A stretch of 64,000 bases of DNA from CADCTM01 sp049671305 (GTDB taxonomy: Bacteria; Cyanobacteriota; Cyanobacteriia; Cyanobacteriales; Coleofasciculaceae). The notes below the pieces were generated by a model. That model saw nothing but the letters and a program-made list of their open reading frames with translations, was not told where the DNA came from and searched no databases. The position numbers were made by a program, and so were the translations under genes. Positions 8,635-17,520 of this stretch are shown here, piece after piece. The DNA is taken from the NCBI GenBank assembly GCA_049671305.1, contig JBATUR010000035.1:62001-126000 (forward strand). Direction: 5' to 3'. Position 1 is the stretch's first letter, and each line of letters begins with the position of its first letter.

Positions 8635-10848
8635 ATGGTCAACCGTCGAAATTTTCTGCTATTCATAGGAGCGAGTGCCGGCACAGTTGCTGTAGGTTCC
8701 TTGCTCAATGGGAAAAATTTCTCAATGCCTTTTGCTGAGGCACTTAATACCACAACAAATGGTTTAAGTTTTGATCCTGTCAGAAGTCCAATTCCTCTAC
8801 CAACAGATGGTATTGCACTAACCAAGCAAGTGCAAGATTACAGTCAATTTGAAATCAAAGATGAATTAGTTTTACCCTCTGGTTTCACCTACGATATCAT
8901 TGCTGCTTGGGGTGACAAAGTTGGTGACTCACGCTTTGGTTACAACAACGACTATCTCTCTTTTATTGAAACAGGCAAAGATCAAGGTTATTTAACCGTT
9001 AATCATGAATATATTAGTGCCAAACCTTGGACACAAACCTATCAGCAAGTAATTGGTAAGTCCCTGCCTTTTGCCGAAATGGAGACTATACTAAAAAGCG
9101 CTCCCAAAGATGGTTTAAATGCCTTTGCTTTAGCTGATAATGACCAGTCTAAACAAATCATTCAAGAAATTTCCAAAGAAGCCTTAATTGATTTAGGATT
9201 ATCAGTAATTTCCATTCGTCGTAATGCAGATGGTAAATGGGAAAGAACTAATTCTAGTACTGACAGACGTATTACTGGTATATCAGGTTTAGAAGATGGA
9301 CGTTACCTCAAAGCAACAGGACCTGCGGTAGCCTTATTTCGTAAAGCCAAAGTTAAAGGATATACAGATAAATTAGGTGACAAAATCATCGGCACATTTA
9401 ATAATTGTGCAGGTGGTACTACTCCTTGGGGGACTGTTTTCAGCGCCGAAGAAAACATCCAAAACTTTGTCCCAGAAGCAGTTTACGCTGATGGTAGTTC
9501 CTTCAACCCCAGCAAAAAAGCCTTTTTTGTAGACTCTGAAGAAACTGGCGGTTTGGGCAATGTTTTTGGACTTGCGGGTAATAAATATGGTTGGATGGTA
9601 GAAATAGACCCCGCCAACCCCAAAGACTTTGGTACAAAACATACTTGGTTAGGGCGCTATCGTCACGAAGCAGTTGGGATTCGCGCTGAAGCAAACAAAC
9701 AGCTAGTATTCTATTCAGGATGCGATCGCCGTAGTGGTCATTTATACAAATTTGTTAGCAAAGATACCATCAAAAATCCCCAAGATAAAGCCAACTCACG
9801 CTTACTAGAAAATGGGATGCTATATGCTGCCAAGTTTAACCCTGATGGTACAGGTAAATGGATTGCTTTAAAGCCCGAAACCGCCGTTAATCCCGATTTA
9901 CCCAGCGTCCATGCAGGCGGTATGATTACCTTACCCAAGCGTCCAGACGGTGGCATCTTCAAAGCCGAAAAAGACGAAGAAGCACAGGCATTTAAACAGC
10001 AATATAAAACTCTAGCAGACCTTTATGAAGGCAACGCTGCTGAAAAACAAGGCGCCATCTTAATTGACGCACATTATGCTGCAAATGCTGCCGGCGCAAC
10101 CTGCACAGCGCGTCCAGAAGACACAGATATTGCCCCGGATGGTTCCTTATTTATTACCTTCACTTCCGGTTCCCCAAGCAGCAGCGACGGCGGACCTGAC
10201 TTAAGGATTTTCAAAGGTCCTGATGGCAAAGCTTATGAGTATGGCTGGATTATGCGCTTAGTGGAAGCAGAAAACAACCCTGCCGCCATGACATTTAGCT
10301 GGAAAACCTTGGCATTAGGAGGAGAACCCGCAGCAGGTGGCGCTGGTTTTGCTAATCCTGACAACTTGGTACTTGACAAAGCAGGCAATGTCTGGATGGT
10401 TAATGATATGTCTTCTGACAAACTAAATGCTGCCATTCCTCAAGGGCGCCTTGATAAAGAAGGAAAGCCCATTAGTCAGTCTAATTTGCGGGGAGTTTTT
10501 GGTAATAATGCGATTTGGTTTATTCCTACATCAGGCATGAATGCGGGTGAAGCGTATATGTTTGGCTATGGACCTATGGAATGTGAAACAACTGGACCAT
10601 TTTTTACTGCAGATGAACAGACGTTGTTTCTCTCTATACAACATCCCGGCGAAGTTAATGGTATATGTAAAGATGGTGGCTCTGAAGCTCGGATGATTTC
10701 TCTGCGGACTCCCCAGGGTGAAGAATTTATGCAAACTCGCCGCGTCCCAATTGGCTCAAACTGGCCCAGTCAAAAACCCAATGACCCGCCAAAGCCTGCT
10801 GTTGTCGCCATTCGTCGAGTAAATAACAAAGCTTTAACCAGCTCTTAA
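8635..10848 (+). CDS. phoX: PhoX family alkaline phosphatase (Tat-exported)
   Basis: PhoX enzymes are Ca/Fe-dependent phosphomonoesterases and diesterases that release phosphate outside the cytoplasm. The 737-residue protein begins MVNRRNFLLFIGASAG, a twin-arginine signal, as expected because PhoX folds with metals before export. Family patterns include NHEYIS, GTFNNCAGGTTPWGTVFSAEEN, LGRYRHEAVGI and PDNLVLDKAGNVWMVNDM. It lies 250 bp after phoU with a candidate Pho box upstream, tying it to SphS/SphR control. Length is within the usual range for cyanobacterial PhoX. Confidence 0.92.
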   Translation: MVNRRNFLLFIGASAGTVAVGSLLNGKNFSMPFAEALNTTTNGLSFDPVRSPIPLPTDGIALTKQVQDYSQFEIKDELVLPSGFTYDIIAAWGDKVGDSRFGYNNDYLSFIETGKDQGYLTVNHEYISAKPWTQTYQQVIGKSLPFAEMETILKSAPKDGLNAFALADNDQSKQIIQEISKEALIDLGLSVISIRRNADGKWERTNSSTDRRITGISGLEDGRYLKATGPAVALFRKAKVKGYTDKLGDKIIGTFNNCAGGTTPWGTVFSAEENIQNFVPEAVYADGSSFNPSKKAFFVDSEETGGLGNVFGLAGNKYGWMVEIDPANPKDFGTKHTWLGRYRHEAVGIRAEANKQLVFYSGCDRRSGHLYKFVSKDTIKNPQDKANSRLLENGMLYAAKFNPDGTGKWIALKPETAVNPDLPSVHAGGMITLPKRPDGGIFKAEKDEEAQAFKQQYKTLADLYEGNAAEKQGAILIDAHYAANAAGATCTARPEDTDIAPDGSLFITFTSGSPSSSDGGPDLRIFKGPDGKAYEYGWIMRLVEAENNPAAMTFSWKTLALGGEPAAGGAGFANPDNLVLDKAGNVWMVNDMSSDKLNAAIPQGRLDKEGKPISQSNLRGVFGNNAIWFIPTSGMNAGEAYMFGYGPMECETTGPFFTADEQTLFLSIQHPGEVNGICKDGGSEARMISLRTPQGEEFMQTRRVPIGSNWPSQKPNDPPKPAVVAIRRVNNKALTSS

Positions 10849-11156
10849 TTAATTTCTTTGATACTTAAATACAAGGATTGGACTTAATATGCTGATTGAG
10901 TTTTTTGATGGCTTTGTCAACAGTTAACCGGGAAGAGTAACAGCGCGATCGCCAAATTACCCAAGTTTGTCTTAGGCAAAAGTAGGCAATTTGTGATACA
11001 ACATTCCCATTCTATAAAGTTTTTCTAAACTGTAAGTTTTGGTTCAAAAACATGATAGAACTTAACAGAGTGGTTCTAAAGATGTTTAATAAAGCCCCTT
11101 AAAACTGTGGCTGATTAAACGAGGATTTTTCAAGTTCAATACAGGTGTGAGGAATT
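10849..11156. other. 308-bp intergenic region upstream of the porin gene
   Basis: No reading frame or strong hairpin was found. The region should contain the porin promoter and leader; TGTGAGGAAT immediately before the ATG supplies a ribosome binding site. Confidence 0.5.
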
Positions 11157-13118
11157 ATGTCAACAATATTTTGGAAAGTTTTAAAAATAAGTCCCGCATT
11201 TCTGGGAGCTTCGTTATTAATGGCAAGCAGTAGCTATGCCGCCCAGAATGTACCAAGCCAAACAGCTAGCGAAACCGCAACCGTAGAGCCTATTGCACCT
11301 CTAGAAGCAGCAGTAGTTGCAACCACCACTCAAGCGACTCAAGCCGTGCCAGCTCAAGTTGCCAGCACAACTCAAAGCGCACCAGTTCAAGTAGAATTGG
11401 TTGCACCAACTGTAGAATTCTCAACTCAACAGCCTCAAGTAGTCAAGGAAATTCCTGCACAGTTGGCGTCAACAGGTGCTACTGAAAGCTTGACCCCAGC
11501 ACCAAATACTCTGGCGCAACAAGTACCAGCAGCTACCCAAACCTTAGACCAAATTAACCGCTACAGCAACGAAGGCAACACCACTTCCATTGACCAAGTA
11601 ACCAACGTTTCCCAACTGCGGGATGTTTCACCTGGAGACTGGGCATTTGAAGCGCTGCGGAGTCTTGTAGAGCGCTATGGTTGTATTGCTGGTTATCCCG
11701 ATGGCACATATCGCGGCAACCGTGCCCTGAGCCGTTTTGAATTTGCTGCGGGTTTAAATGCTTGCTTAAACCAAGTCGAGCGTTTGATTCAAACTAGCAC
11801 CGCTGATTTTGTCAGAAAATCAGATTTAGAAACACTGCAACGGTTGGTTAGTGAGTTCCGTACCGAATTGACAACTTTAGGTGGACGGGTTGATAAGTTA
11901 GAAGGTCGCACAGCCTTCTTAGAAGCTCGTCAGTTCTCTACAACAACTAAGTTGAATGGAGAAGCGATTTTTGCGATTAGTGATTTGTTTGGAAATCGCG
12001 ATCGCAATGGCGACAAATACGGCAACCAAGAAACCGTATTGCAAGACCGGGTACGTTTAAACTTTGATACTAGCTTCACAGGAAAAGACCGTTTAAGAAC
12101 TCGTCTTCAGGCTGGTAACATTACAGAATTTGGTCCCATCAGAAGCGGTACAGGTGCTGGTCTAAACATCACCCGCGAAGGTCGCTTTGGCTTCCAACGT
12201 GACAATGGCAACAGCGTTGAACTCGAAAAATTGTGGTATCGCGCTCCGATTAACAACTTCGTTACCGCTCACCTGTTTGCTAATGCCGGCAACTACGATG
12301 ACTTTACACCCCTGCTTAATGGCGGCTTAGATTCCAGTGGTAATGGTGCTATCTCCCGTTTTGGACGTTATAACCCAATTTTTCGTATGGGTGGTCAGGG
12401 TGCCGGTGCTGGTCTAACAATTGGTGCAAAAAGCCCGATCCGTGTTGATTTGGGTTACATGGCAGCAACGAGTAACAACCTGAATACAGGACCTCGAAGT
12501 GGTTTGGCGAGTGATCCGGGTGAAAGTAGCGGTCTGTTTAATGGAGACTTCAGCGCTATGGGTCAAGTCACCTTCCAGCCTAGCAGCGTATTTTCTATCG
12601 CCGCCACCTACCTCCAAAGCTATGGTCGGCGTGCGATTGATAGTGGTACTGGTAGTATTGCTTCTGCCGTCAGAGCAGGGCGTCCTCTTGTTGGTAATTC
12701 CTACGGCGTGCAAGCTTCTTTCTCTTTCAGTCCAAAATTGGTCTTGAGCGGTTGGGCTGGTTACACTCAGTCAATTGTGCTTGAAACTGGCAGAGCTGAC
12801 ACTTGGAATTATGGAGCAACCCTAGCACTAAATGATTTTGGTACAAAAGGCAGCACATTAGGTTTTGTGTTTGGTATGGAACCGAAGCTGACGGGTACAA
12901 GCAATCAAAATGTCGCCAATTTAATTAGTGGTGGTAGTCTTCCCGTCGGAGCCAGACGCGACCAAGACACTGGTTTCCACATCGAAGGTTTCTACAAATT
13001 CAACGTCAGCCGCAATATTGCCATCACCCCTGGTGTGATTTGGCTAACTGCGCCTGGTCATAACAATAATAACGACGACATCGTAATCGGCACCGTCCGT
13101 ACTACCTTCACTTTCTAG
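11157..13118 (+). CDS. Iron-uptake-type porin: SLH domain plus OprB beta-barrel
   Basis: This is a cyanobacterial outer-membrane channel. A signal peptide covers residues 1 to about 28 (cleavage near SSYAAQ), followed by an Ala/Gln/Pro/Val-rich segment (about 30-135). One SLH domain (about 160-215) contains DVSPGDWAFEALRSLVERYG and the GYPDGTYRGNRALSR motif, which binds pyruvylated cell-wall polymer. A short coiled coil precedes a beta-barrel that ends in RTTFTF, an outer-membrane C-terminal signature. Members of this family carry inorganic ions, including iron, in Synechocystis; substrate here is inferred. The Pro-rich linker is longer than usual. Confidence 0.9.
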   Translation: MSTIFWKVLKISPAFLGASLLMASSSYAAQNVPSQTASETATVEPIAPLEAAVVATTTQATQAVPAQVASTTQSAPVQVELVAPTVEFSTQQPQVVKEIPAQLASTGATESLTPAPNTLAQQVPAATQTLDQINRYSNEGNTTSIDQVTNVSQLRDVSPGDWAFEALRSLVERYGCIAGYPDGTYRGNRALSRFEFAAGLNACLNQVERLIQTSTADFVRKSDLETLQRLVSEFRTELTTLGGRVDKLEGRTAFLEARQFSTTTKLNGEAIFAISDLFGNRDRNGDKYGNQETVLQDRVRLNFDTSFTGKDRLRTRLQAGNITEFGPIRSGTGAGLNITREGRFGFQRDNGNSVELEKLWYRAPINNFVTAHLFANAGNYDDFTPLLNGGLDSSGNGAISRFGRYNPIFRMGGQGAGAGLTIGAKSPIRVDLGYMAATSNNLNTGPRSGLASDPGESSGLFNGDFSAMGQVTFQPSSVFSIAATYLQSYGRRAIDSGTGSIASAVRAGRPLVGNSYGVQASFSFSPKLVLSGWAGYTQSIVLETGRADTWNYGATLALNDFGTKGSTLGFVFGMEPKLTGTSNQNVANLISGGSLPVGARRDQDTGFHIEGFYKFNVSRNIAITPGVIWLTAPGHNNNNDDIVIGTVRTTFTF

Positions 13119-13148
13119 TCAGTCGTTGACTTAAATTTAGCTAATTTC

Positions 13149-13179
13149 AAATGCCTTCAAGTTCTTGGAGGCATTTTTT
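13149..13179 (+). terminator. Intrinsic terminator of the porin gene
   Basis: AAATGCCTTCAAG pairs with CTTGGAGGCATTT (one T-G wobble) in a stem of up to 13 bp with a very tight loop, followed by TTTT. It lies 31 bp after the porin stop codon. Confidence 0.85.
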
Positions 13180-13267
13180 AATGATTTCAACTTCTAATTG
13201 CAGTTAGGAGCTAGACGTTAAGCCAAGTAACAAGTTAAGATAAGAGGCTGTAATTTTTATTCAAAAA

Positions 13268-13630
13268 ATGAAAGCTCAGGAGATTATCCGCTCAATCGAA
13301 GCGGAACAGTTAAAATCGGACTTGCCGATTATTCATGTGGGCGACACCATCAAAGTTGGCGTCCGGATTCGAGAAGGTGGCAAAGAACGGGTACAGCCTT
13401 ATGAAGGCGTTGTAATTGCCATGCGTCATGGCAGCATCAACAAAACCATTACCGTACGGAAGACTTTTCAGGGAGTTGGTGTAGAGCGAGTGTTTTTAGT
13501 ACATTCCCCCCGCATCGACAACATTAAAATCATTCGTCGTGGTAAGGTACGTCGTGCCAAGTTGTTCTACTTACGCGATCGCGTTGGTAAAGCCACTCGC
13601 GTCAAACAGCGGTTTGATCGTAGCCTCTAG
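13268..13630 (+). CDS. rplS: 50S ribosomal protein L19
   Basis: L19 sits at the 30S-50S interface of the ribosome. The 120-residue protein has the typical fold and motifs: GDTIKVGVRIREGGKERVQ, YEGVVIAMR, TITVRKTFQGVGVERVF and the conserved IKIIRRGKVRRAKLFYLRDR region near the C-terminus. Length is normal for the family. It has its own promoter region after the porin terminator and is followed by a tRNA gene and the secE-nusG-rplK-rplA cluster. Confidence 0.97.
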   Translation: MKAQEIIRSIEAEQLKSDLPIIHVGDTIKVGVRIREGGKERVQPYEGVVIAMRHGSINKTITVRKTFQGVGVERVFLVHSPRIDNIKIIRRGKVRRAKLFYLRDRVGKATRVKQRFDRSL

Positions 13631-13634
13631 ATTG

Positions 13635-13657
13635 AAAAGAAACATTGCATTTCTTTT
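13635..13657 (+). terminator. Weak AT-rich terminator after rplS
   Basis: AAAAGAAA and TTTCTTTT form an 8-bp AT-rich stem around CATTGCA, followed by TCTTG. It is 4 bp after the rplS stop. Thermodynamic strength is low, so read-through into the tRNA is possible. Confidence 0.4.
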
Positions 13658-13726
13658 TCTTGATACCCTTGTTGCGTTATAATTAACAAGGCGAGGGTTT
13701 TAAGATAACACTAAAAACTTTCTCGT

Positions 13727-13799
13727 GCGCTCTTAGTTCAGTTGGTAGAACGCAGGTCTCCAAAACCTGATGTCGGGGGTTCAAGTCCTCCAGGGCGCG
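13727..13799 (+). tRNA. trnW: tRNA-Trp (anticodon CCA)
   Basis: The 73-nt cloverleaf is complete. The acceptor GCGCTCT pairs with AGGGCGC with one T-G pair, the D arm is GTTCAGTTGGTAGAAC, the anticodon stem CAGGT/ACCTG encloses CTCCAAA with anticodon CCA, and the T arm is GGGGG TTCAAGT CCTCC. The discriminator base is G and CCA is not encoded. A TATAAT hexamer at 13678-13683 may be the -10 element. Placement just upstream of secE is common in bacteria. Confidence 0.96.
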
Positions 13800-13967
13800 C
13801 TCTTATCAGGTACAAAAAACTGACAACGACCATCTGCCCGAAAGCATTGGAGTTTCTAAATGAAGCTTCAAGATGACAAAAATTCGGGTAGACTTGTTGT
13901 GTGAGTAGCAGTCAAGTCTGAATCACAAGACAGCTCACAGCTACACGCTTAGGAGAGAAGAAAATTT

Positions 13968-14210
13968 GTGGCAAAAAAAGAAAAAATCGAAGTAGAGATT
14001 AAAGACAAAGAAAAAGAACCCGGTGCAGGATTTAACCTGACCAAATTCTTTCAAGAAACCAAAGAAGAACTCGGTAAAGTAGTTTGGCCCAGTCGGCAGC
14101 AGCTAATTAGTGAATCAGCCGCTGTTCTACTAATGGTAGTCCTCTCTGCCACCTTGATTTATTTGGTGGATAACTTATTTTTGTGGGTATCAAAACAGGT
14201 ATTTCAATGA
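13968..14210 (+). CDS. secE: Preprotein translocase subunit SecE
   Basis: SecE clamps SecY in the Sec translocon of plasma and thylakoid membranes. The 80-residue protein has a charged Lys/Glu-rich N-terminus (about 1-25), an amphipathic helix with the hallmark FFQETKEELGKVVWPSRQQ, and one transmembrane helix (about 50-70). It starts at GTG 13968, with GGAGAGAAG just upstream. Its stop overlaps the nusG start as ATGA, indicating coupled translation. Confidence 0.95.
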   Translation: MAKKEKIEVEIKDKEKEPGAGFNLTKFFQETKEELGKVVWPSRQQLISESAAVLLMVVLSATLIYLVDNLFLWVSKQVFQ

Positions 14211-14824
14211 GTTTTGCTACAGACGAATCATCAGATTCAAACCAACAGTTACCAGAACATAAAACTGCCAATTGGTATGCAGTTCAGGTGGCGTCAGGCT
14301 GTGAAAAGCGTGTCAAAACCAACCTAGAACAGCGTGTTCAGACCCTGGATGTGGCAGACCGGATTGTGAGAGTGCAAATTCCGCAAACACCAACGGTAAA
14401 AATCCGTAAAGATGGCACGCGGCAACATTCAGAAGAAAAAGTCTTCCCCGGCTATGTATTAGTCCAAATGATCATGGACGATGACGCTTGGCAGGTTGTC
14501 AAAAACACGCCAAATGTGATTAATTTTGTCGGGGCAGAACAAAAACGCCGCTATGGGAGAGGGCGTGGTCACGTCAAACCAATGCCTTTAAGCCCAGGAG
14601 AAGTAGAACGGATATTTAGACAGGCTGAAGAACAAGAACCAGTTGTCAAAATTGATATGGCAGTTGGTGATAAAATCATAGTTTTGTCGGGTCCGTTTAA
14701 AGATTTTGAAGGCGAGGTCATAGAAGTCAGCCCCGAAAGGAGCAAACTGAAGGCTTTACTCTCAATTTTTGGGCGAGATACGCCAGTGGAATTAGAATTT
14801 ACTCAGGTTGAGAAAACAAGCTAG
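14207..14824 (+). CDS. nusG: Transcription termination/antitermination factor NusG
   Basis: NusG binds RNA polymerase and influences pausing, Rho action and ribosome coupling. The NGN domain (about 20-135) begins NWYAVQVASGCEKRVKTNLEQR and includes VFPGYVLVQM. The KOW domain near the C-terminus has GPFKDFEGEVIEVSPERSKLK. The start is ATG 14207, which overlaps the secE TGA; an upstream in-frame extension to 14183 lies inside secE and is unlikely. The protein has 205 residues, normal for cyanobacteria. Confidence 0.96.
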   Translation: MSFATDESSDSNQQLPEHKTANWYAVQVASGCEKRVKTNLEQRVQTLDVADRIVRVQIPQTPTVKIRKDGTRQHSEEKVFPGYVLVQMIMDDDAWQVVKNTPNVINFVGAEQKRRYGRGRGHVKPMPLSPGEVERIFRQAEEQEPVVKIDMAVGDKIIVLSGPFKDFEGEVIEVSPERSKLKALLSIFGRDTPVELEFTQVEKTS

Positions 14825-14826
14825 AA

Positions 14827-15252
14827 ATGGCAAAAAAAGTCGTAGCAATGATCAAGTTGGCTCTCAACGCCGGGAAAGCCAACCCAGCCCCACCAGTCGG
14901 TCCCGCCTTGGGTCAACATGGTGTAAATATTATGGCGTTTTGCAAAGAATATAACGCCAAAACTGCTGACCAAGCCGGAATGGTAGTGCCAGTAGAGATT
15001 TCGGTGTTTGAGGATCGGAGTTTTACCTTCATTCTCAAAACCCCTCCTGCTTCGGTATTGATTCAAAAGGCAGCAGGAATTGCTAAAGGTTCGAGTCAGC
15101 CAAACAAACAAAAAGTTGGTAGCATTAGTCGCTCCCAACTGCAAGAAATTGCTCAGACCAAAATGCCTGACTTAAATGCCAATGACATTGAGGCAGCAAT
15201 GAAGATTGTCGAAGGCACAGCCCGTAATATGGGTGTGGGAATTACTGATTAA
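14827..15252 (+). CDS. rplK: 50S ribosomal protein L11
   Basis: L11 forms the GTPase-associated centre with 23S rRNA helices 43-44. The 141-residue protein shows the N-terminal NPAPPVGPALGQHGVN signature and the C-terminal RNA-binding domain with TAR-like NDIEAAMKIVEGTARNMGV. It begins 2 bp after the nusG stop, so it is co-transcribed and coupled with nusG. Confidence 0.97.
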   Translation: MAKKVVAMIKLALNAGKANPAPPVGPALGQHGVNIMAFCKEYNAKTADQAGMVVPVEISVFEDRSFTFILKTPPASVLIQKAAGIAKGSSQPNKQKVGSISRSQLQEIAQTKMPDLNANDIEAAMKIVEGTARNMGVGITD

Positions 15253-15351
15253 CAAAGACATTCTTAACTTAGAACGTCTCGACCAAAATTAGATTGTAAA
15301 CATTAGTCGGGGGAGAAGCCAAAACTTCGTTAAAGACCCCAGGAGATAGCA

Positions 15352-16068
15352 ATGACCAAAAAATTATCGCGCCGCCTGCAAGAATTGCAAAAAAAGGTTG
15401 AAGATCGACCTTACGAACCATTAGAAGCGCTGAATCTTTTAAAAGAAACCGCCACGGCAAAGTTCTCAGAATCAGCCGAAGCACATATTCGCTTAGGAAT
15501 TGACCCAAAGTACACTGATCAGCAGTTAAGGACGACTGTAGCGCTACCCAAGGGAACCGGTCAGACTGTACGGGTAGCAGTAATTGCCAGGGGCGAGAAG
15601 GTTAATGAAGCAAGTTCCGCTGGAGCTCAGATAGTTGGTTCCGAGGAACTGATTGAGGAAATCCAAAAAGGCATGATGGATTTTGACCTTTTGATTGCCA
15701 CGCCGGATATGATGCCCCAGGTGGCAAAATTAGGGCGGATGTTAGGTCCACGAGGCTTGATGCCATCGCCCAAAGGTGGTACGGTAACCTATGACCTAAC
15801 ACAAGCGATCGCAGAATTCAAAGCTGGTAAACTAGAATTCCGAGCAGACCGCACGGGTATTGTTCATGTCTTGTTCGGCAAAGCGGCATTTTCAGCAGAA
15901 GACCTGCTAACAAACCTCAAAGCCTTACAAGAAACCATTGATCGTAACCGTCCTTCGGGAGCCAAGGGTCGCTATTGGCGTAGTGTGTTTGTATCATCAA
16001 CAATGGGACCATCGATTCAAGTCGATATCAGTACCCTACGTGACATGAAGACAGACGAAGCTGCCTAG
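15352..16068 (+). CDS. rplA: 50S ribosomal protein L1
   Basis: L1 forms the stalk that releases deacylated tRNA from the E site, and in many bacteria represses its own operon. The 238-residue protein contains the signature MLGPRGLMPSPKGGT, EFRADRTGIVHVLFGKAAFS and the KGRYWRSVFVSSTMGPSIQVD C-terminal segment. It follows rplK by 99 bp with CAGGAGATAGCA as ribosome binding site. Length and motifs are normal. Confidence 0.97.
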   Translation: MTKKLSRRLQELQKKVEDRPYEPLEALNLLKETATAKFSESAEAHIRLGIDPKYTDQQLRTTVALPKGTGQTVRVAVIARGEKVNEASSAGAQIVGSEELIEEIQKGMMDFDLLIATPDMMPQVAKLGRMLGPRGLMPSPKGGTVTYDLTQAIAEFKAGKLEFRADRTGIVHVLFGKAAFSAEDLLTNLKALQETIDRNRPSGAKGRYWRSVFVSSTMGPSIQVDISTLRDMKTDEAA

Positions 16069-16122
16069 TGTAAGATTTAAGATTGAAGCTAATCTGAAAA
16101 TCCCAACCTGAAAAACTGAATT

Positions 16123-16266
16123 GGCTTGTGCCAGAGACAGCAGGAGCAAATTGCTTAAATTTCCTGCCGAGGTCAATGCCCTGAGTATCGTCATGCCACA
16201 GACATTATATAGAAGTGGCACAAAAAGATATGAAGCGCGACCCCGGCATAGTGTCCGGGGTTTGTT
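16123..16266 (+). ncRNA. Ribosomal protein L10 leader
   Basis: The 255-bp rplA-rplJ gap contains the pattern AGAGACAGCAGGAG ... CTTAAAT ... CCTGCCGAGG, which matches the conserved core of the L10 leader, the autoregulatory mRNA structure bound by L10 or the L10-L12 complex. AGCAGGA/TCCTGCC pair around 16139-16166, and a downstream stem ACCCCGG/CCGGGGT (16240-16261) followed by TTTG is a plausible terminator or attenuator. Boundaries are approximate. Confidence 0.8.
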
Positions 16267-16323
16267 ATTGATAGTTCTAAATAACAAACCAAAAAAACCA
16301 AACACCAAGGAGGTGAGATAAGA

Positions 16324-16923
16324 ATGGGTAGAACACTTGAAAACAAGCAAGCCGTCGTCGAGGGGCTCAAGCAAGACTTGAGTGAGACTCAGCTAGCCTT
16401 TGTGATTGCATATCAAGGGCTAACAGTTGCTGAAATTAGCGATTTACGCAACCGTCTACGTCCGACAGGTACCGTTTGTACCGTCGCCAAAAATACGTTC
16501 ATGCAGCGTGCCATTGATGGACAAGAAAACTGGCAAGCGATGTCAGAATTCCTTTCGGGTTCATCAGCATTCGTGTTAGTTAAAGACGACATCGGCGGTG
16601 CAATTAAAGCCTACCAAGACTTCCAAAAAGCCACTAAGAAGACAGAACTTAAAGGCGGCGTCATGGAAGGGCGGGCATTGACTGAAGCCCAACTCAAAGC
16701 AATTGGTGACTTGCCTTCCAAGGAACAGCTTATTGCTCAAATTGCTGGTGCTATTAATGGCGTGGCAAGAATGCTGGCTACCAGTATCAACGAAGTTCCG
16801 GCTTCCCTTGGTCGCTGTATTCAGGCAATTTCTGACAAAGAAGGCGGCGCTGCTGCTACTGAAGATGCGGCTACTGAAGAGGCTACTGCCGACAATGCTA
16901 CTACTGAAGAAGTGGCAGAGTAG
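16324..16923 (+). CDS. rplJ: 50S ribosomal protein L10
   Basis: L10 anchors L7/L12 dimers to the ribosome. The 199-residue protein starts MGRTLENKQAVVEGLKQDL and contains AFVIAYQGLTVAEISDLRNRLR and the VAKNTFMQRAI segment; the C-terminal helix LLATSIN-type region (about 145-170) binds L7/L12. An acidic Ala/Thr/Glu-rich tail of about 25 residues extends beyond the usual end, as in other cyanobacteria. AAGGAGGTGAG precedes the ATG, a near-perfect ribosome binding site. Confidence 0.96.
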   Translation: MGRTLENKQAVVEGLKQDLSETQLAFVIAYQGLTVAEISDLRNRLRPTGTVCTVAKNTFMQRAIDGQENWQAMSEFLSGSSAFVLVKDDIGGAIKAYQDFQKATKKTELKGGVMEGRALTEAQLKAIGDLPSKEQLIAQIAGAINGVARMLATSINEVPASLGRCIQAISDKEGGAAATEDAATEEATADNATTEEVAE

Positions 16924-17003
16924 TCCCTCAAAATCAAGGGACAACAAAAACAAGTCTTCTGTATAGAAGCACCAAAAAACATTAATCAAACAGGAGTTTA
17001 TCC

Positions 17004-17393
17004 ATGTCTGCTACAACTGACGAAATTCTCGAAAAATTAAAATCCTTGACTTTGCTAGAAGCTGCTGATTTGGTCAAGCAAATTGAAGAAGCTTTTGGCG
17101 TCAGTGCTGCTGCGCCTGCAGGTGGCATGATGATGATGGCACCAGGTGCGGGTGCTGCGGCGGAAGAAGTCGAAGAGCAAACTGAATTTGATGTCATTTT
17201 GCAAGAAGTTCCTGCCGACAAGAAGATTGCCATTCTGAAGGTAGTCCGGACACTAACTGGTTTAGGTTTGAAAGAAGCCAAAGATTTGGTAGAATCTGCA
17301 CCAAAGCCTGTTAAGGAAGCTGTTGCTAAAGATGCTGCTGAAGATATCAAGAAACAGTTGGAAGAAGCTGGTGGTAAGGCAAGCATTAAGTAA
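17004..17393 (+). CDS. rplL: 50S ribosomal protein L7/L12
   Basis: L7/L12 forms the flexible stalk that recruits translational GTPases. The 129-residue acidic protein has the N-terminal dimerisation helices (LKSLTLLEAADLVKQIEEAFGVS), an Ala/Gly/Met hinge (about 34-55), and the C-terminal domain with KIAILKVVRTLTGLGLKEAK. It lies 80 bp after rplJ, and a CAGGAG ribosome binding site precedes the start. Confidence 0.97.
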   Translation: MSATTDEILEKLKSLTLLEAADLVKQIEEAFGVSAAAPAGGMMMMAPGAGAAAEEVEEQTEFDVILQEVPADKKIAILKVVRTLTGLGLKEAKDLVESAPKPVKEAVAKDAAEDIKKQLEEAGGKASIK

Positions 17394-17410
17394 GGATTGC
17401 TTGAGCGTAG

Positions 17411-17432
17411 GGAGGGATTTTTCCCTCTTAAC
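17411..17432 (+). terminator. Terminator after rplL
   Basis: GAGGGA and TCCCTC form a 6-bp stem with a TTTT loop, then TTAACA. It is 18 bp after the rplL stop. The short T-tract makes it a moderate candidate only. Confidence 0.5.
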
Positions 17433-17460
17433 ATAAGCAACACTATATATTTTTGTCTTG

Positions 17461-17488
17461 GTAGGGGCGCACGGCCGTGCGCCCCTAC
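17461..17488. repeat. 28-bp perfect GC-rich palindrome
   Basis: GTAGGGGCGCACGG is followed immediately by its exact reverse complement, ending CCCCTAC. I recognise it as a short palindrome common in intergenic regions of cyanobacteria. It lies between the convergent ends of rplL and the S41 peptidase gene. Confidence 0.8.
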
Positions 17489-17520
17489 GTTTATATGGGA
17501 TGATATTAGTAAAATCAAAT

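Noticed and set aside
12414..12747. Overlapping frames on both strands inside the porin gene
   Set aside because: They lie wholly within the beta-barrel coding region and have no protein-like features.
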